Of a stretch of 64,000 nucleotides of DNA, positions 27,525 through 36,500 are shown in pieces; positions within the stretch are counted from its first letter, which is position 1; each line of letters begins with the position of its first letter. The position numbers and the translations under genes are program-made. The notes below the pieces were generated by a model, which worked only from the letters and a program-made list of their open reading frames with translations, ran no database searches and was not told the origin of the DNA. The stretch is from an uncultured Schlesneria sp. (GTDB lineage: Bacteria; Planctomycetota; Planctomycetia; Planctomycetales; Planctomycetaceae). Location of the stretch: the NCBI GenBank assembly GCA_903871875.1, contig CAIQIR010000106.1, forward strand, positions 62,001-126,000, given 5' to 3'.

Positions 27525-30104
27525 ATGCTCACCATGCCGATGCGACCTTCGTTTGTCTGTCTGTTCGGTTTGCTGGTTGCCTTTCCCGTCGGTCTGATCG
27601 CTCAAGAGAAAAAGGCCGTTGATCCCCTCGATTGGCCCTATTGGCGCGGCCCCGAGATGAATGGGATCTCGCGCGAGAAAGATCTACCCGATTCGTGGTC
27701 TCCAGAGGGGGAAAATCTCATTTGGAGTCGGCCGGAATTGGGAACGCGGTCAACTCCGATCGTCATGAACGGAAATCTCTATACACTGGTGCGACACAAT
27801 CCCGCCACGACGAAAGAGGCCGAGAAGGTCGTTTGTGTCGATGCGGCGACTGGTGAAACAAAGTGGGAAAATATCTTCAACGTGTTCCTGACCGATGTGC
27901 CCGACTCGCGTGTCGGCTGGTCAAGCGTTGTTGGCGATCCGGTGACGGGGAATGTCTTCGCGCTGGGCGTTTGTGGATATCTGCAGTGTATGGATGGAAA
28001 AAGCGGCAAGACGCTGTGGTCCCATTCGATGAGCGAAGAATACGGACTGCTGAGCACCTACGGCGGTCGAACGAACTTTCCCATCGTCTATGACAATCTG
28101 GTGATCATCAGCGGTGTTGTCATCGGCTGGGGCGAAATGGCCAAACCTGCTCATCGCATCATCGCCTTTGACAAGCGAAATGGTCAGGCTGTCTGGTTTC
28201 AGAGCACACGGCTCTTTCCTGAGGATACCACTTACAGCGCGCCAGCCATCGCGGTGATTAACGGGCAGGCCCAATATGTCATCGGTTGTGGTGATGGCAG
28301 CGTCTACGGATTGCAACCGCGAACCGGCAAGATCATTTGGAACTATGAGGTTTCGTTGCGCGGTATCAACTCGGCTCCGACAATTGTCGGCCAGACCGTT
28401 CTGTGCGGTCACAGTGAAGAGAATCTCGATGACACTGCGATGGGGGCTCTGTTCGCCATTGATGCGTCGAAAGCAGGAAACCTGACCAAATCGGGTGAGC
28501 TCTGGCGGACCAAAGAGGAATACATCGGCAAGACCGCCCCCCTGGTGGTTGGCGATCGTGTTTATTCCGTTGACGACGGCGGCATCTTTTTTGTCAACGA
28601 CCTTAAAACGGGAGCTCAAGTTGGCAAATCCAAAATTGGTACAATGGGCCGTGGAAGTCCCATCTATGCCGATGGCAAGATTTACGTCGCCGATTGCAAC
28701 GGACGTTGGTATATCTTCGCTCCAGATGCTTCTAAAGGTCTGAAGAAGATTCACAGCTTGCGTCTTGAGCAAGGTGAAATCAACGCTTCGCCGATTGTTT
28801 CGCACGGGCGAATTTATCTGGCCTGCGAAACGATGATGTATTGCATCGGCAAAAAGGATGCGAAACCCTCTGCTGATTCCGCTCCTGCCCTGCCCCTGGA
28901 AACGCCGGCTGATCAAGATAAGAAACCAGCCACCGCGTTGGTGGTGCCAGTGGAATCGCTCCTGAAGCCGAACAACAAACAACAATTCTCGGTGTTGTTG
29001 TACAACGCCAATGGTCAGTTCCTGAAGACCGCCGATCCAAAGGACGTCAAAATGACCCTTCAAGGACCGGGCAGTATCGACGCCACCGGTAAATATTCCT
29101 CGCCAGGTGGCTTGGTGAATGCCGGCGTGATTGTGAATGCGGAAGTGGGGGAACTGAAGAGTCAGGCCCGCATTCGCGTCATTCCGGAAAATACGACGGA
29201 AACACCGTTGTCGATGAACTTCGACGATGGCATTGTTCCGGTGACCGCGATTGGTATTCGCTATCGCCACATCGCGATCGACTATGATTTTTACAAATCG
29301 CTGAAAGCCAAAGATCGGCTTGCCGCGAAGCTTTACCTCTATTTGACCACACAATTTACGAATGTTCCCGCTCCGAAAGCGACGTTCGATGATTCCACTC
29401 CGGCTCAGGCCTTCACGGGGTTCAAGCGGTATCTGGGATTACTCGAAGCGATTACCAATCAGGATCAGGCAAAAGAGAATTTGGACGCCTCGCTGAAGAT
29501 TCTCCAAGACGCGGGCGTCATCGCCAGTTGGGAGTGGACCGGCACTGACAAGATTCCGATTCAGTTGGTAATTGCGAAGGGCGCGCGTAAACCAACGGGC
29601 AACGGGGTGATGTGCAAGATCACGACGATTCCGAAAGGAACGCGCAGCCAAGGGTGGCTGGGTCATTCCGACTCGAAGAATTACGTCATTCAAGCCGATG
29701 TCCTGGGAAATCAAGTTGACGCTGGTGCGGACGCGGACAAGAACACAAAAATTCCGGACATTGGGCTGACCAATCAACGGTATCGTTTCGAGATGATGGG
29801 GGCCGCGCAGAAATTGAAACTGTATTCGTGGATTCCCCACGATCGAAAGTTCCACGAAGTGGATTTTCATTGGGAGCCGGAAGTCTGGTACACCATGAAA
29901 TTCACGGTGACGAATGAAGAACGAAATGGCGAGAAAGTGTCGGTTTGTCGCGGCAAGGTCTGGAAACGCGACGAGGCGGAACCGTCGCAATGGTCAATCG
30001 AATGGGCCGACAGTCCCGCGAATGACAACGGTAGTCCTGGTCTGACTGGCAACGCCAAGGACGCCGAGATCTTTTTCGACAACGTAAAGATCACTCCGAG
30101 ATGA
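27525..30104 (+). CDS. PQQ-like beta-propeller repeat exported protein (large)
   Basis: About 859 residues from ATG 27525; ATG 27534 and 27540 lie just downstream and fit the same signal peptide (FVCLFGLLVAFPVGLIAQ). The N-terminal ~430 residues form an eight-bladed quinoprotein-like propeller, starting at DWPYWRGPEMNGIS and with repeated G-K-W or W-type blade ends. The Ca- and PQQ-contacting residues of true dehydrogenases are not evident, so it is probably a structural or BamB-like propeller. The rest (about 450-859) is a Lys/Asp-rich module ending in a jelly-roll-like domain (WSIEWADSPAND). Together with the next gene it forms a same-strand pair about 115 bases apart. The function is unknown; it is periplasmic. 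Confidence 0.85.
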   Translation: MLTMPMRPSFVCLFGLLVAFPVGLIAQEKKAVDPLDWPYWRGPEMNGISREKDLPDSWSPEGENLIWSRPELGTRSTPIVMNGNLYTLVRHNPATTKEAEKVVCVDAATGETKWENIFNVFLTDVPDSRVGWSSVVGDPVTGNVFALGVCGYLQCMDGKSGKTLWSHSMSEEYGLLSTYGGRTNFPIVYDNLVIISGVVIGWGEMAKPAHRIIAFDKRNGQAVWFQSTRLFPEDTTYSAPAIAVINGQAQYVIGCGDGSVYGLQPRTGKIIWNYEVSLRGINSAPTIVGQTVLCGHSEENLDDTAMGALFAIDASKAGNLTKSGELWRTKEEYIGKTAPLVVGDRVYSVDDGGIFFVNDLKTGAQVGKSKIGTMGRGSPIYADGKIYVADCNGRWYIFAPDASKGLKKIHSLRLEQGEINASPIVSHGRIYLACETMMYCIGKKDAKPSADSAPALPLETPADQDKKPATALVVPVESLLKPNNKQQFSVLLYNANGQFLKTADPKDVKMTLQGPGSIDATGKYSSPGGLVNAGVIVNAEVGELKSQARIRVIPENTTETPLSMNFDDGIVPVTAIGIRYRHIAIDYDFYKSLKAKDRLAAKLYLYLTTQFTNVPAPKATFDDSTPAQAFTGFKRYLGLLEAITNQDQAKENLDASLKILQDAGVIASWEWTGTDKIPIQLVIAKGARKPTGNGVMCKITTIPKGTRSQGWLGHSDSKNYVIQADVLGNQVDAGADADKNTKIPDIGLTNQRYRFEMMGAAQKLKLYSWIPHDRKFHEVDFHWEPEVWYTMKFTVTNEERNGEKVSVCRGKVWKRDEAEPSQWSIEWADSPANDNGSPGLTGNAKDAEIFFDNVKITPR

Positions 30105-30220
30105 GTTGACGTGTCTGGAGTGGCCTTGCCCCTGATCAAAAAATGACGGCGAAAACTGAACGGCGACGTCGCCAGAATATCTTCAATTTGAAGCGGACAT
30201 TCAACGATAAGGAATACAGC

Positions 30221-31939
30221 ATGAGATCTTTTTCCATCGCGATGGGAGCCGGACTGGCGTTTTGCCTCACGTCAATCGGGATTGTCTCGGCGGCCGACAA
30301 ATTCGATCCGACGGAAGAAACTTTGAACCTCATCACGAAGATGAAAGTCGGTAAGTACGATTGGCCTCAATGGGGTGGTTCCTCCCATCGCAACAACACG
30401 CCCAAAGGCGAAAATATTCCTCATGAGTGGGATTTAGAAACGGGAGAAAACGTGCTGTGGGCCTCGCCGCTAGGCTCTCAGACGTACGGCAACCCTGTGG
30501 TTGCTAATGGCAAGGTCTTCGTCGGGACGAATAACACTCACGGCTATTTGAGACGATATCCGTCGAAGATCGATTTGGGTGTCCTGATCGCCTTCGACGA
30601 GAAGACGGGCAAGTTTCTCTGGCAGTCTTCTTCACCAAAGCTCCCTTCCGGGCGAGTCAATGACTGGCCTCAGCAAGGGATTTGTTCGACGGTTTACTGC
30701 GATGACAAACGACTGTGGTACAACACCAGCCGTGGCGAGATCCTGTGCCTTGACGTCGAAGGATTCTACGACGGCGTGAACAACGGCCCCTTCAAAGCCG
30801 AGCCGAACGAGAACAAAGACGAAGCCGATATCATTTGGCGCTATGATATGATGGGCGACTTGGGCGTTTTTCAGCACAACATGTGTTCGTGCTCGATCAC
30901 TTGCTCTGGCGATCGTTGTTTTGTCATCACAGGCAACGGGGTCGACGAGGGGCATATCAACATTCCGGCTCCCAATGCACCCAGCTTCATCTGCCTCGAC
31001 AAAAATGCCGGCAAGCTGTTGTGGACGGATAAGTCGCCGGGTTTGAATATTCTTCACGGTCAATGGTCCAGTCCTTGCGTGTTCGAATTGAATGGGCAAG
31101 AACAAGTAGTGATGGGCGGTGGTGACGGTTGGATTTACAGTTTCGATCCGGCCGGTGACGGAAAAGGCGGCGCGAAGCTGCTTTGGAAGTTCGACGGCAA
31201 CCCGAAAGATTCGATCTACATGCTGGGTGGTCGAGCCACTCGTAATCACATTATTGGTACCCCCGTATTTTATGACGGCCATGTCTACATTGGTGTGGGC
31301 GAAGATCCTGAGCATGGGGAAGGCATCGGTCATTTATATTGCATCGATCCGACAAAGAAAGGCGATGTCAGTCTGGAACTGGCCGTCGATGCCAGTGGCA
31401 AGGAAATTCCTCCACGCCGAACGCAGGACGTCGACGTCAGCAAAGGCGAAAAGGCAATTCCTAATCCCAAAACCGCTGCTGTCTGGCATTATTCGGCCGT
31501 TGATCGCAACAAAAACGGCAAGTTGGATTTTGAAGAGACGATGCATCGCACCATCGGGAGTGTGGCGATCAAGAATGATCTGCTGTTCATTTCTGACTTC
31601 GCCGGTCTGGTGCATTGCCTGGACGCGAAGAAGGTGGAAAACGGCAAGCCGGTGGTCTATTGGACCCACGACATGTTTGCTGCCGCCTGGGGTTCGGTGC
31701 TGATCGTCGACGACAAGGTTTACGTAGGCGATGAAGACGGCGATATCACGATCTTCGAACTCTCGAATAAGCTGAACGTGATCGGGGAGGAAAATATGAT
31801 TAATTCGATTTACTCGACGCCGATTGTGGCCAGCAACACGCTGTTCATCTCGAACAAAAGCACACTGTTCGCGATCAAATCCGGCGCCAAGCTCAAAGGT
31901 GGCGTGAAGCAGGGTTCCACCGATGGCGGTACCGAATAA
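30221..31939 (+). CDS. PQQ-like beta-propeller exported protein with EF-hand loop
   Basis: 572 residues from ATG 30221, which follows AAGGAATACAGC; an earlier in-frame start at 30143 is not supported. A signal peptide ends near VSAA. The propeller opens with DWPQWGGSSHRNNTP. It has a conserved IAFDEKTGKFLW blade, then blades such as FICLDKNAGKLLW and WIYSFDPAGDGKGGAKLLW. In the last third a single EF-hand loop DRNKNGKLDFEE occurs between blades, which may bind calcium. Cysteines cluster at CSCSITCSGDRC. The upstream gene is a distant paralogue. It may be an extracellular scaffold or a catalyst using an unknown cofactor; I see no PQQ-synthesis gene. Confidence 0.87.
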   Translation: MRSFSIAMGAGLAFCLTSIGIVSAADKFDPTEETLNLITKMKVGKYDWPQWGGSSHRNNTPKGENIPHEWDLETGENVLWASPLGSQTYGNPVVANGKVFVGTNNTHGYLRRYPSKIDLGVLIAFDEKTGKFLWQSSSPKLPSGRVNDWPQQGICSTVYCDDKRLWYNTSRGEILCLDVEGFYDGVNNGPFKAEPNENKDEADIIWRYDMMGDLGVFQHNMCSCSITCSGDRCFVITGNGVDEGHINIPAPNAPSFICLDKNAGKLLWTDKSPGLNILHGQWSSPCVFELNGQEQVVMGGGDGWIYSFDPAGDGKGGAKLLWKFDGNPKDSIYMLGGRATRNHIIGTPVFYDGHVYIGVGEDPEHGEGIGHLYCIDPTKKGDVSLELAVDASGKEIPPRRTQDVDVSKGEKAIPNPKTAAVWHYSAVDRNKNGKLDFEETMHRTIGSVAIKNDLLFISDFAGLVHCLDAKKVENGKPVVYWTHDMFAAAWGSVLIVDDKVYVGDEDGDITIFELSNKLNVIGEENMINSIYSTPIVASNTLFISNKSTLFAIKSGAKLKGGVKQGSTDGGTE

Positions 31940-32516
31940 TTCAGTCGAGGCGGTATGACTCTTGATTTGCGAAGCAATGCGGCCGTGTTCTCCACGGCCG
32001 CATTGCTTCGTTTACCGGCGGGATGGCGTTCATAGTCCGTCCAATGGCGGCCGTGACCGGTAATTGCGGCTGGAGATATTGCCTGAGCCGATCCCAGACC
32101 GGTAAGATCTTTGTCCCAGCTCGTTTCTTTTCCGTTGTTTTACAAACAAAAATGCGGCAAAAAACGCCACGGTCAACCGTGACGCTGGTAGTCTTTCTTT
32201 GGGACATCGCGCGAACTGTGTGGAAATCCACGTGGAAAAACGAAAACAGATTGTGAACTCCCGAAGGTGCGATAGTGGATTGAAACGGAACGCGTGCATT
32301 CTGGGTAGGATTAGTTGGTAGAAACGCAATTCGAGCAAGAGGCTGAAAATCGAGTCGAACAAACTCGGCGGTGGCCTGCCGCAGTTCGTCCTGTGACGCC
32401 AATGCGATGCCTTTAACATTGTATTGGAAGCGGAGATTTTTGATTTGTGGAGTTCCGTCCAGCCGGTCAAAGGAGCGGATTTTTCCAGAATCTGCGAGCG
32501 AAAATAGGGAGTTGTC
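31940..32516. other. Intergenic region, 577 bases, with one strong hairpin
   Basis: Holds the terminator hairpin at 31971-32009. The remainder shows no convincing gene. A 194-codon frame on the minus strand has no start signal and no family features. Confidence 0.5.
31971..32009 (+). terminator. 17-bp perfect hairpin after the PQQ-like gene
   Basis: Arms from GAAGCAATGCGGCCGTG to its exact complement with a five-base loop, 32 bases beyond the stop. It is followed by CGTTT, so the T-tract is weak. It should stop or slow transcription leaving the PQQ-like gene. The arms are long and perfect enough to act in both directions. Confidence 0.68.
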
Positions 32517-34481
32517 ATGCGTCAATTTGGTCTGATCGCCGTACTTGTCGTGACGGTCGTAGCAAATCTGCCGGCGGCAGAATCTGTACGTCCGGCGATT
32601 AGCGGGACCGTGTCCGAGTTTTCGCTGAAGGATTTCCGCGGCAAGCCGTACGCTTTGAGCGACTTCAAATCCAGCAAATTGGTGGTGATTGCTGTGCTGG
32701 GGACGGAATGCCCCTTGGCGAAACAGTCTGCAGTCAAATTGCAGAGATTCGCTGACGAATATGCTGAACGAGGGGTTGCGGTGTTGGCGCTGGATGCCAA
32801 TCGCCAGGATTCGCTGGCCGAAATCGCTGCATTCGCCAAATCGAATTCGTTGACTTATCCGATTTTAAAAGACGTAAATCAGCAAGTTATCGAATCACTT
32901 CAAGCTACGCGGACACCAGAGGTTTTTGTACTCGATGCGGATCGGTTTGTCCGTTATCACGGTCGAGTGGATGATCAATTTGCGGTGGGGGGCAAGTTCC
33001 GAAAGTCGCCGACGCGTGACGATCTGAAATTGGCGGTGGAGGAGTTGCTTGAAGGGAGATCCGTCAGTGTTCCGGAAACACCGGCGATTGGCTGCTTGAT
33101 CGGCCGTGCTCGCGAACCGAAAAATGATTCGAAGGTGACTTATTCGAATCAGATCTCACGGATCCTTCAAAAGAACTGTGTGGAGTGCCATCGTCCAGGC
33201 GAGATCGCTCCGTTCAGTCTGACTGAGTATCAGGAAGTCGCTGGCTGGGCCGACATGATCGTGGAAGTGACTCGAACCAATCAGATGCCTCCTTGGCATG
33301 CTTCGCCGGAATATGGACATTTCGCCAATGATCGGCGGATGTCAGAAGAGGATCTAAGTCTACTGCAACAATGGGCCGAGGCCGGAATGCCGGAAGGCAA
33401 TCGGGCTGATCTGCCACCGGCGCGGACCTTCACGGAAGGCTGGCAACTGCCGCGTCAACCTGATCATGTGGTGTGGATGTCAGAAAAGCCGTTTAAGATT
33501 CCGACAGAGGGTACGGTCAAGTACCAATATTTCTCGGTCGATGCGGGATTGTTGGAAGACAAATGGCTGACTGCCGCCGAAATCATTCCGGGCAATCGGT
33601 CAGTCGTCCATCACGTGATTGTGTTTATGACCGGTGAGGGCAAACTGTTCAACGAAGAACAGCAGATGGTTGTGGCCTATGTGCCGGGGATGCGAATCGC
33701 TCCGTTCCCCAAAGGCATGGCGAAACGTCTGCCAAAGGGAACTCAGTTCGTTTTCCAAATGCACTACACGCCGAACGGTATTGCGGGCGAGGATCGTACG
33801 CGAATCGGGCTGGTCTTTGCTGATCCCACCGAGATTACACATGAAGTTAAAACTGCGGTCGCCATCAATCGTAAGTTCGAGATCGAACCGGAGAAAGATA
33901 ATCAGGCTTTCGATACCCGCCCATTCAACTTTCCCATCGGTTTCCAACTATTGTCGCTGTCTCCGCATATGCATTTACGAGGGAAATCCTTCCGCTATGA
34001 ATTGACGATGCCCAATGGGTCGAAGGAAACGCTGTTGGATGTTCCCCATTATGATTTCAATTGGCAAACCGCTTATTGTCTGAAAGAGCCGCGGCCGATT
34101 CCCCAAGGGTCAAAGCTGACGGCTTATGCGAGTTTCGATAATTCGTCCAATAATCTGGCCAACCCGGATCCGTCAAAAACGGTGACATGGGGTGAGCAGT
34201 CCTGGGATGAAATGTTGCTGGGTTATTTCGATGTTGCCGTCCCTCGTGGTCCAGATGAACCGACCAAGCCGAACCCGGCAGCAGATCCCGAATCCAAAGC
34301 CATGGTGAAACGGATCTTCGATGGCCTCGACAAGAACAAGGATGGAAAGATCAGTCGCAAAGAAGTGATCCCTTCTCAGAAGGAGATTTTTGACAAGCTG
34401 GACACGGACAAAAGCGACACTGTCTCGCGGGAAGAAGTCGAAGCCGGCCTATCGGAAATCTTGAAGATGTCTCGCCCGTAA
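32517..34481 (+). CDS. Redoxin / c-heme / PHM-type copper monooxygenase / EF-hand multidomain protein
   Basis: 654 residues, exported (signal peptide to about 21). A redoxin domain (25-180) has TECPLAKQ with a single cysteine (C65). A c-type heme motif CVECH is at 221-225. A peptidylglycine-hydroxylating-monooxygenase-like domain (about 340-575) carries every copper ligand expected from PHM: HH at 365-366 and H416 for one site, HMH (484 and 486) and M566 in DEM for the other. Two EF-hand loops, DKNKDGKISRKE (605-616) and DTDKSDTVSREE (629-640), end the protein. The arrangement suggests an electron path from heme or thiol to the coppers in the periplasm. It is preceded by a 577-base gap, so it has its own promoter. 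Confidence 0.9.
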   Translation: MRQFGLIAVLVVTVVANLPAAESVRPAISGTVSEFSLKDFRGKPYALSDFKSSKLVVIAVLGTECPLAKQSAVKLQRFADEYAERGVAVLALDANRQDSLAEIAAFAKSNSLTYPILKDVNQQVIESLQATRTPEVFVLDADRFVRYHGRVDDQFAVGGKFRKSPTRDDLKLAVEELLEGRSVSVPETPAIGCLIGRAREPKNDSKVTYSNQISRILQKNCVECHRPGEIAPFSLTEYQEVAGWADMIVEVTRTNQMPPWHASPEYGHFANDRRMSEEDLSLLQQWAEAGMPEGNRADLPPARTFTEGWQLPRQPDHVVWMSEKPFKIPTEGTVKYQYFSVDAGLLEDKWLTAAEIIPGNRSVVHHVIVFMTGEGKLFNEEQQMVVAYVPGMRIAPFPKGMAKRLPKGTQFVFQMHYTPNGIAGEDRTRIGLVFADPTEITHEVKTAVAINRKFEIEPEKDNQAFDTRPFNFPIGFQLLSLSPHMHLRGKSFRYELTMPNGSKETLLDVPHYDFNWQTAYCLKEPRPIPQGSKLTAYASFDNSSNNLANPDPSKTVTWGEQSWDEMLLGYFDVAVPRGPDEPTKPNPAADPESKAMVKRIFDGLDKNKDGKISRKEVIPSQKEIFDKLDTDKSDTVSREEVEAGLSEILKMSRP

Positions 34482-34642
34482 ACGGTTGGCTGTGATGCCC
34501 AAAGTGAGGCGTCTGGCTTGGAAAGCGATGCCTGCCAGACCCTTTGAACCTGGTTCAGTGGCCACTGATTCTGAGAAGTTACGTCAAATCACGGCAAAAC
34601 TTTCCCTCAGGTCAGTCGACGGTGGGTCCCCGCGCCTTCATA

Positions 34643-35527
34643 ATGCAAGACGCGGATTTCGCAACCCCGTCCCTTGCACCAAGAAGCAGAGTCATTGTGT
34701 CGTTACACCCGGAAAGCTCTGGTCAGTCGAACCCGGCATCACCATCAAATCTCGTACGCGGTAAGACCATCGCGGTGATGCCCGCCTATAATGCGGCACG
34801 GACGCTGGAACGAACCGTGGCCGACATTCCCCCCGGTGCTGTCGACGAAATCATTCTGGTAGACGATTGCAGCAGCGACAACACGGTTGAAGTTGCTGAG
34901 CGATTGGGACTGACCGTGATTCGTCACGAGAAGAATCTGGGCTATGGCGGCAACCAGAAAACCTGCTATCGACGAGCTCTCGACAATGGTGCGGATTATG
35001 TCGTGATGATTCATCCCGACTATCAGTATGACAGCCGCGTCATCCCTGCTGCTGTCGACATCATTCGGCTGGGGATCTGCGATTTCGTGATGGGTTCTCG
35101 AATTCGAACGCGACGTGAGGCATTGGCGGGTGGAATGCCGCCCTGGAAATATATCGCCAATCGCTGTCTGACACTGACGGAGAACGTGGTGCTTGGGCAA
35201 AACCTCGGTGATTTTCACAGCGGTTTTCGCGCCTATCGCCGCGACGTTCTCGAGACGATTCCGTACATGAAGAACTCAAATGACTTTGTCTTCGACAGCG
35301 AATTTCTAGCGCAAGCCGTTCATTTTGGCTTTCGTCTGGGTGATATTCCTGTCCCCGTTCGCTATTTCGACGAAGCTTCGAGCATTAACTTTCGTCGCAG
35401 TGTGACCTATGGGTTTGCCACCCTGCATGTGCTGTCGAAATTCTGGGGACAAAAGCTGGGTCTCTGGCATTCGCCTCTGTTTCAAGCCTCGCGGGAAAGC
35501 GGCGTTTTGGAGGCCGCGCCGAAATGA
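34643..35527 (+). CDS. Family 2 glycosyltransferase (dolichyl-phosphate-mannose-synthase-like)
   Basis: About 294 residues from ATG 34643; the frame opens at a TTG 33 codons earlier. After a short leader it has GT-A signatures: [41 protein letters not shown], and [11 protein letters not shown] in place of the DxD metal motif, then [16 protein letters not shown] and [11 protein letters not shown]. This pattern places it with polyprenol-phosphate glycosyl- or mannosyltransferases that use a nucleotide sugar. No membrane helices are visible at the C-terminus, so it is a soluble or peripheral enzyme. Its stop overlaps the start of the mannonate dehydratase gene by ATGA, which implies coupled translation. 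A link between a glycosyltransferase and hexuronate breakdown is not an obvious pathway. Confidence 0.88.
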   Translation: MQDADFATPSLAPRSRVIVSLHPESSGQSNPASPSNLVRGKTIAVMPAYNAARTLERTVADIPPGAVDEIILVDDCSSDNTVEVAERLGLTVIRHEKNLGYGGNQKTCYRRALDNGADYVVMIHPDYQYDSRVIPAAVDIIRLGICDFVMGSRIRTRREALAGGMPPWKYIANRCLTLTENVVLGQNLGDFHSGFRAYRRDVLETIPYMKNSNDFVFDSEFLAQAVHFGFRLGDIPVPVRYFDEASSINFRRSVTYGFATLHVLSKFWGQKLGLWHSPLFQASRESGVLEAAPK

Positions 35528-36468
35528 AGCTGTCTACTGTCTTGACCCCCATGTCCGACGAGAACCTCACTCTGGCCGCCCAGTGCGGTGTGACCGATGT
35601 GGTGGGACGCTATCCGGGAACAAATCTTGATGACTTGTTGCGATTGCGCGATCGCATCGAGTCATTCGGAATGCGGTTGGCCGTGATCGAAGGGTATCTG
35701 CCCATCGAGCAAATCAAGATCGGTCGCGATGACGGCAGTGAAATCGCCGCCATGAAGTCGCTGATTCGAAACATGCAGCAGGCCGGTATTTCGTTGCTTT
35801 GTTACAACTTCATGGCGGGCACCGATTGGGTTCGTACGCGTGTCGACGAACCCGAACGCGCGGGTGCCAAAGTCACCGCCTTCCGACTGGCCGACGTCCA
35901 GCATGCGATGTCCCTTACGGCCAACTCTCAACAGGTGGGAACTGACACGATTACCGCTCCCGAGTTGTGGCAGAACTTGAGGGGGTTTCTGCGGGAACTG
36001 ATTCCCGTTGCTGAAGACGCAGGGGTGACGCTGTGCATGCACCCGGACGATCCCCCGTTGCCCGAACTGCTGGGCAAAGCCCGGATCATGAACTCGGTTG
36101 AAAACTTCGAACGATTGGTGGATCTCGTTCCCAGTCCGCGCAACGCCATCTGCTTCTGCCAGGGAACATTCGCCACGATGGGAGTGGATGTTCCGGCGAC
36201 GATTCGTCGATTGGGCCGACACATCCAGTATGTCCATTTTCGCGATATCCGCGGAACTCGCGAATCATTCGTCGAAACGTTTCACGACAATGGCCAAACC
36301 GACATGGCGGCTGCCATGCGAGCCTATCGAGACATCGGATTTACTGGTCCGATTCGTCCTGATCATGTGCCGCAACTGATTGGCGAAGACGACGGCGAAC
36401 CGGGATACACGATGCTCGGCCGATTGTTCGCTTATGGATATATTCGAGGCTTGATCCACGCCACATAG
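35524..36468 (+). CDS. Mannonate dehydratase (UxuA family)
   Basis: 314 residues, a TIM-barrel enzyme of the xylose-isomerase-like superfamily. It starts [26 protein letters not shown], has the family segment [15 protein letters not shown] (about 92-106), the metal-ligand regions CMHPDDPP (about 163) and FCQGT, and near the end [11 protein letters not shown], which corresponds to the typical RPDHGH block of UxuA. The enzyme removes water from D-mannonate to give 2-keto-3-deoxygluconate in hexuronate catabolism, using Mn or Fe. It is shorter than E. coli UxuA (394 residues). ATGA overlap with the upstream glycosyltransferase. No uxaC, kdgK or kdgA is adjacent, so the rest of the pathway must lie elsewhere. 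Confidence 0.86.
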   Translation: MKLSTVLTPMSDENLTLAAQCGVTDVVGRYPGTNLDDLLRLRDRIESFGMRLAVIEGYLPIEQIKIGRDDGSEIAAMKSLIRNMQQAGISLLCYNFMAGTDWVRTRVDEPERAGAKVTAFRLADVQHAMSLTANSQQVGTDTITAPELWQNLRGFLRELIPVAEDAGVTLCMHPDDPPLPELLGKARIMNSVENFERLVDLVPSPRNAICFCQGTFATMGVDVPATIRRLGRHIQYVHFRDIRGTRESFVETFHDNGQTDMAAAMRAYRDIGFTGPIRPDHVPQLIGEDDGEPGYTMLGRLFAYGYIRGLIHAT

Positions 36469-36500
36469 TTGACTACGGCCGTGCCACGGATTGCTTGAGA

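Noticed and set aside
31941-32525. 194-codon minus-strand frame between the PQQ-like and copper-protein genes
   Set aside because: It reads through the strong hairpin at 31971-32009, and its start would overlap the copper-protein start; no recognisable motif.
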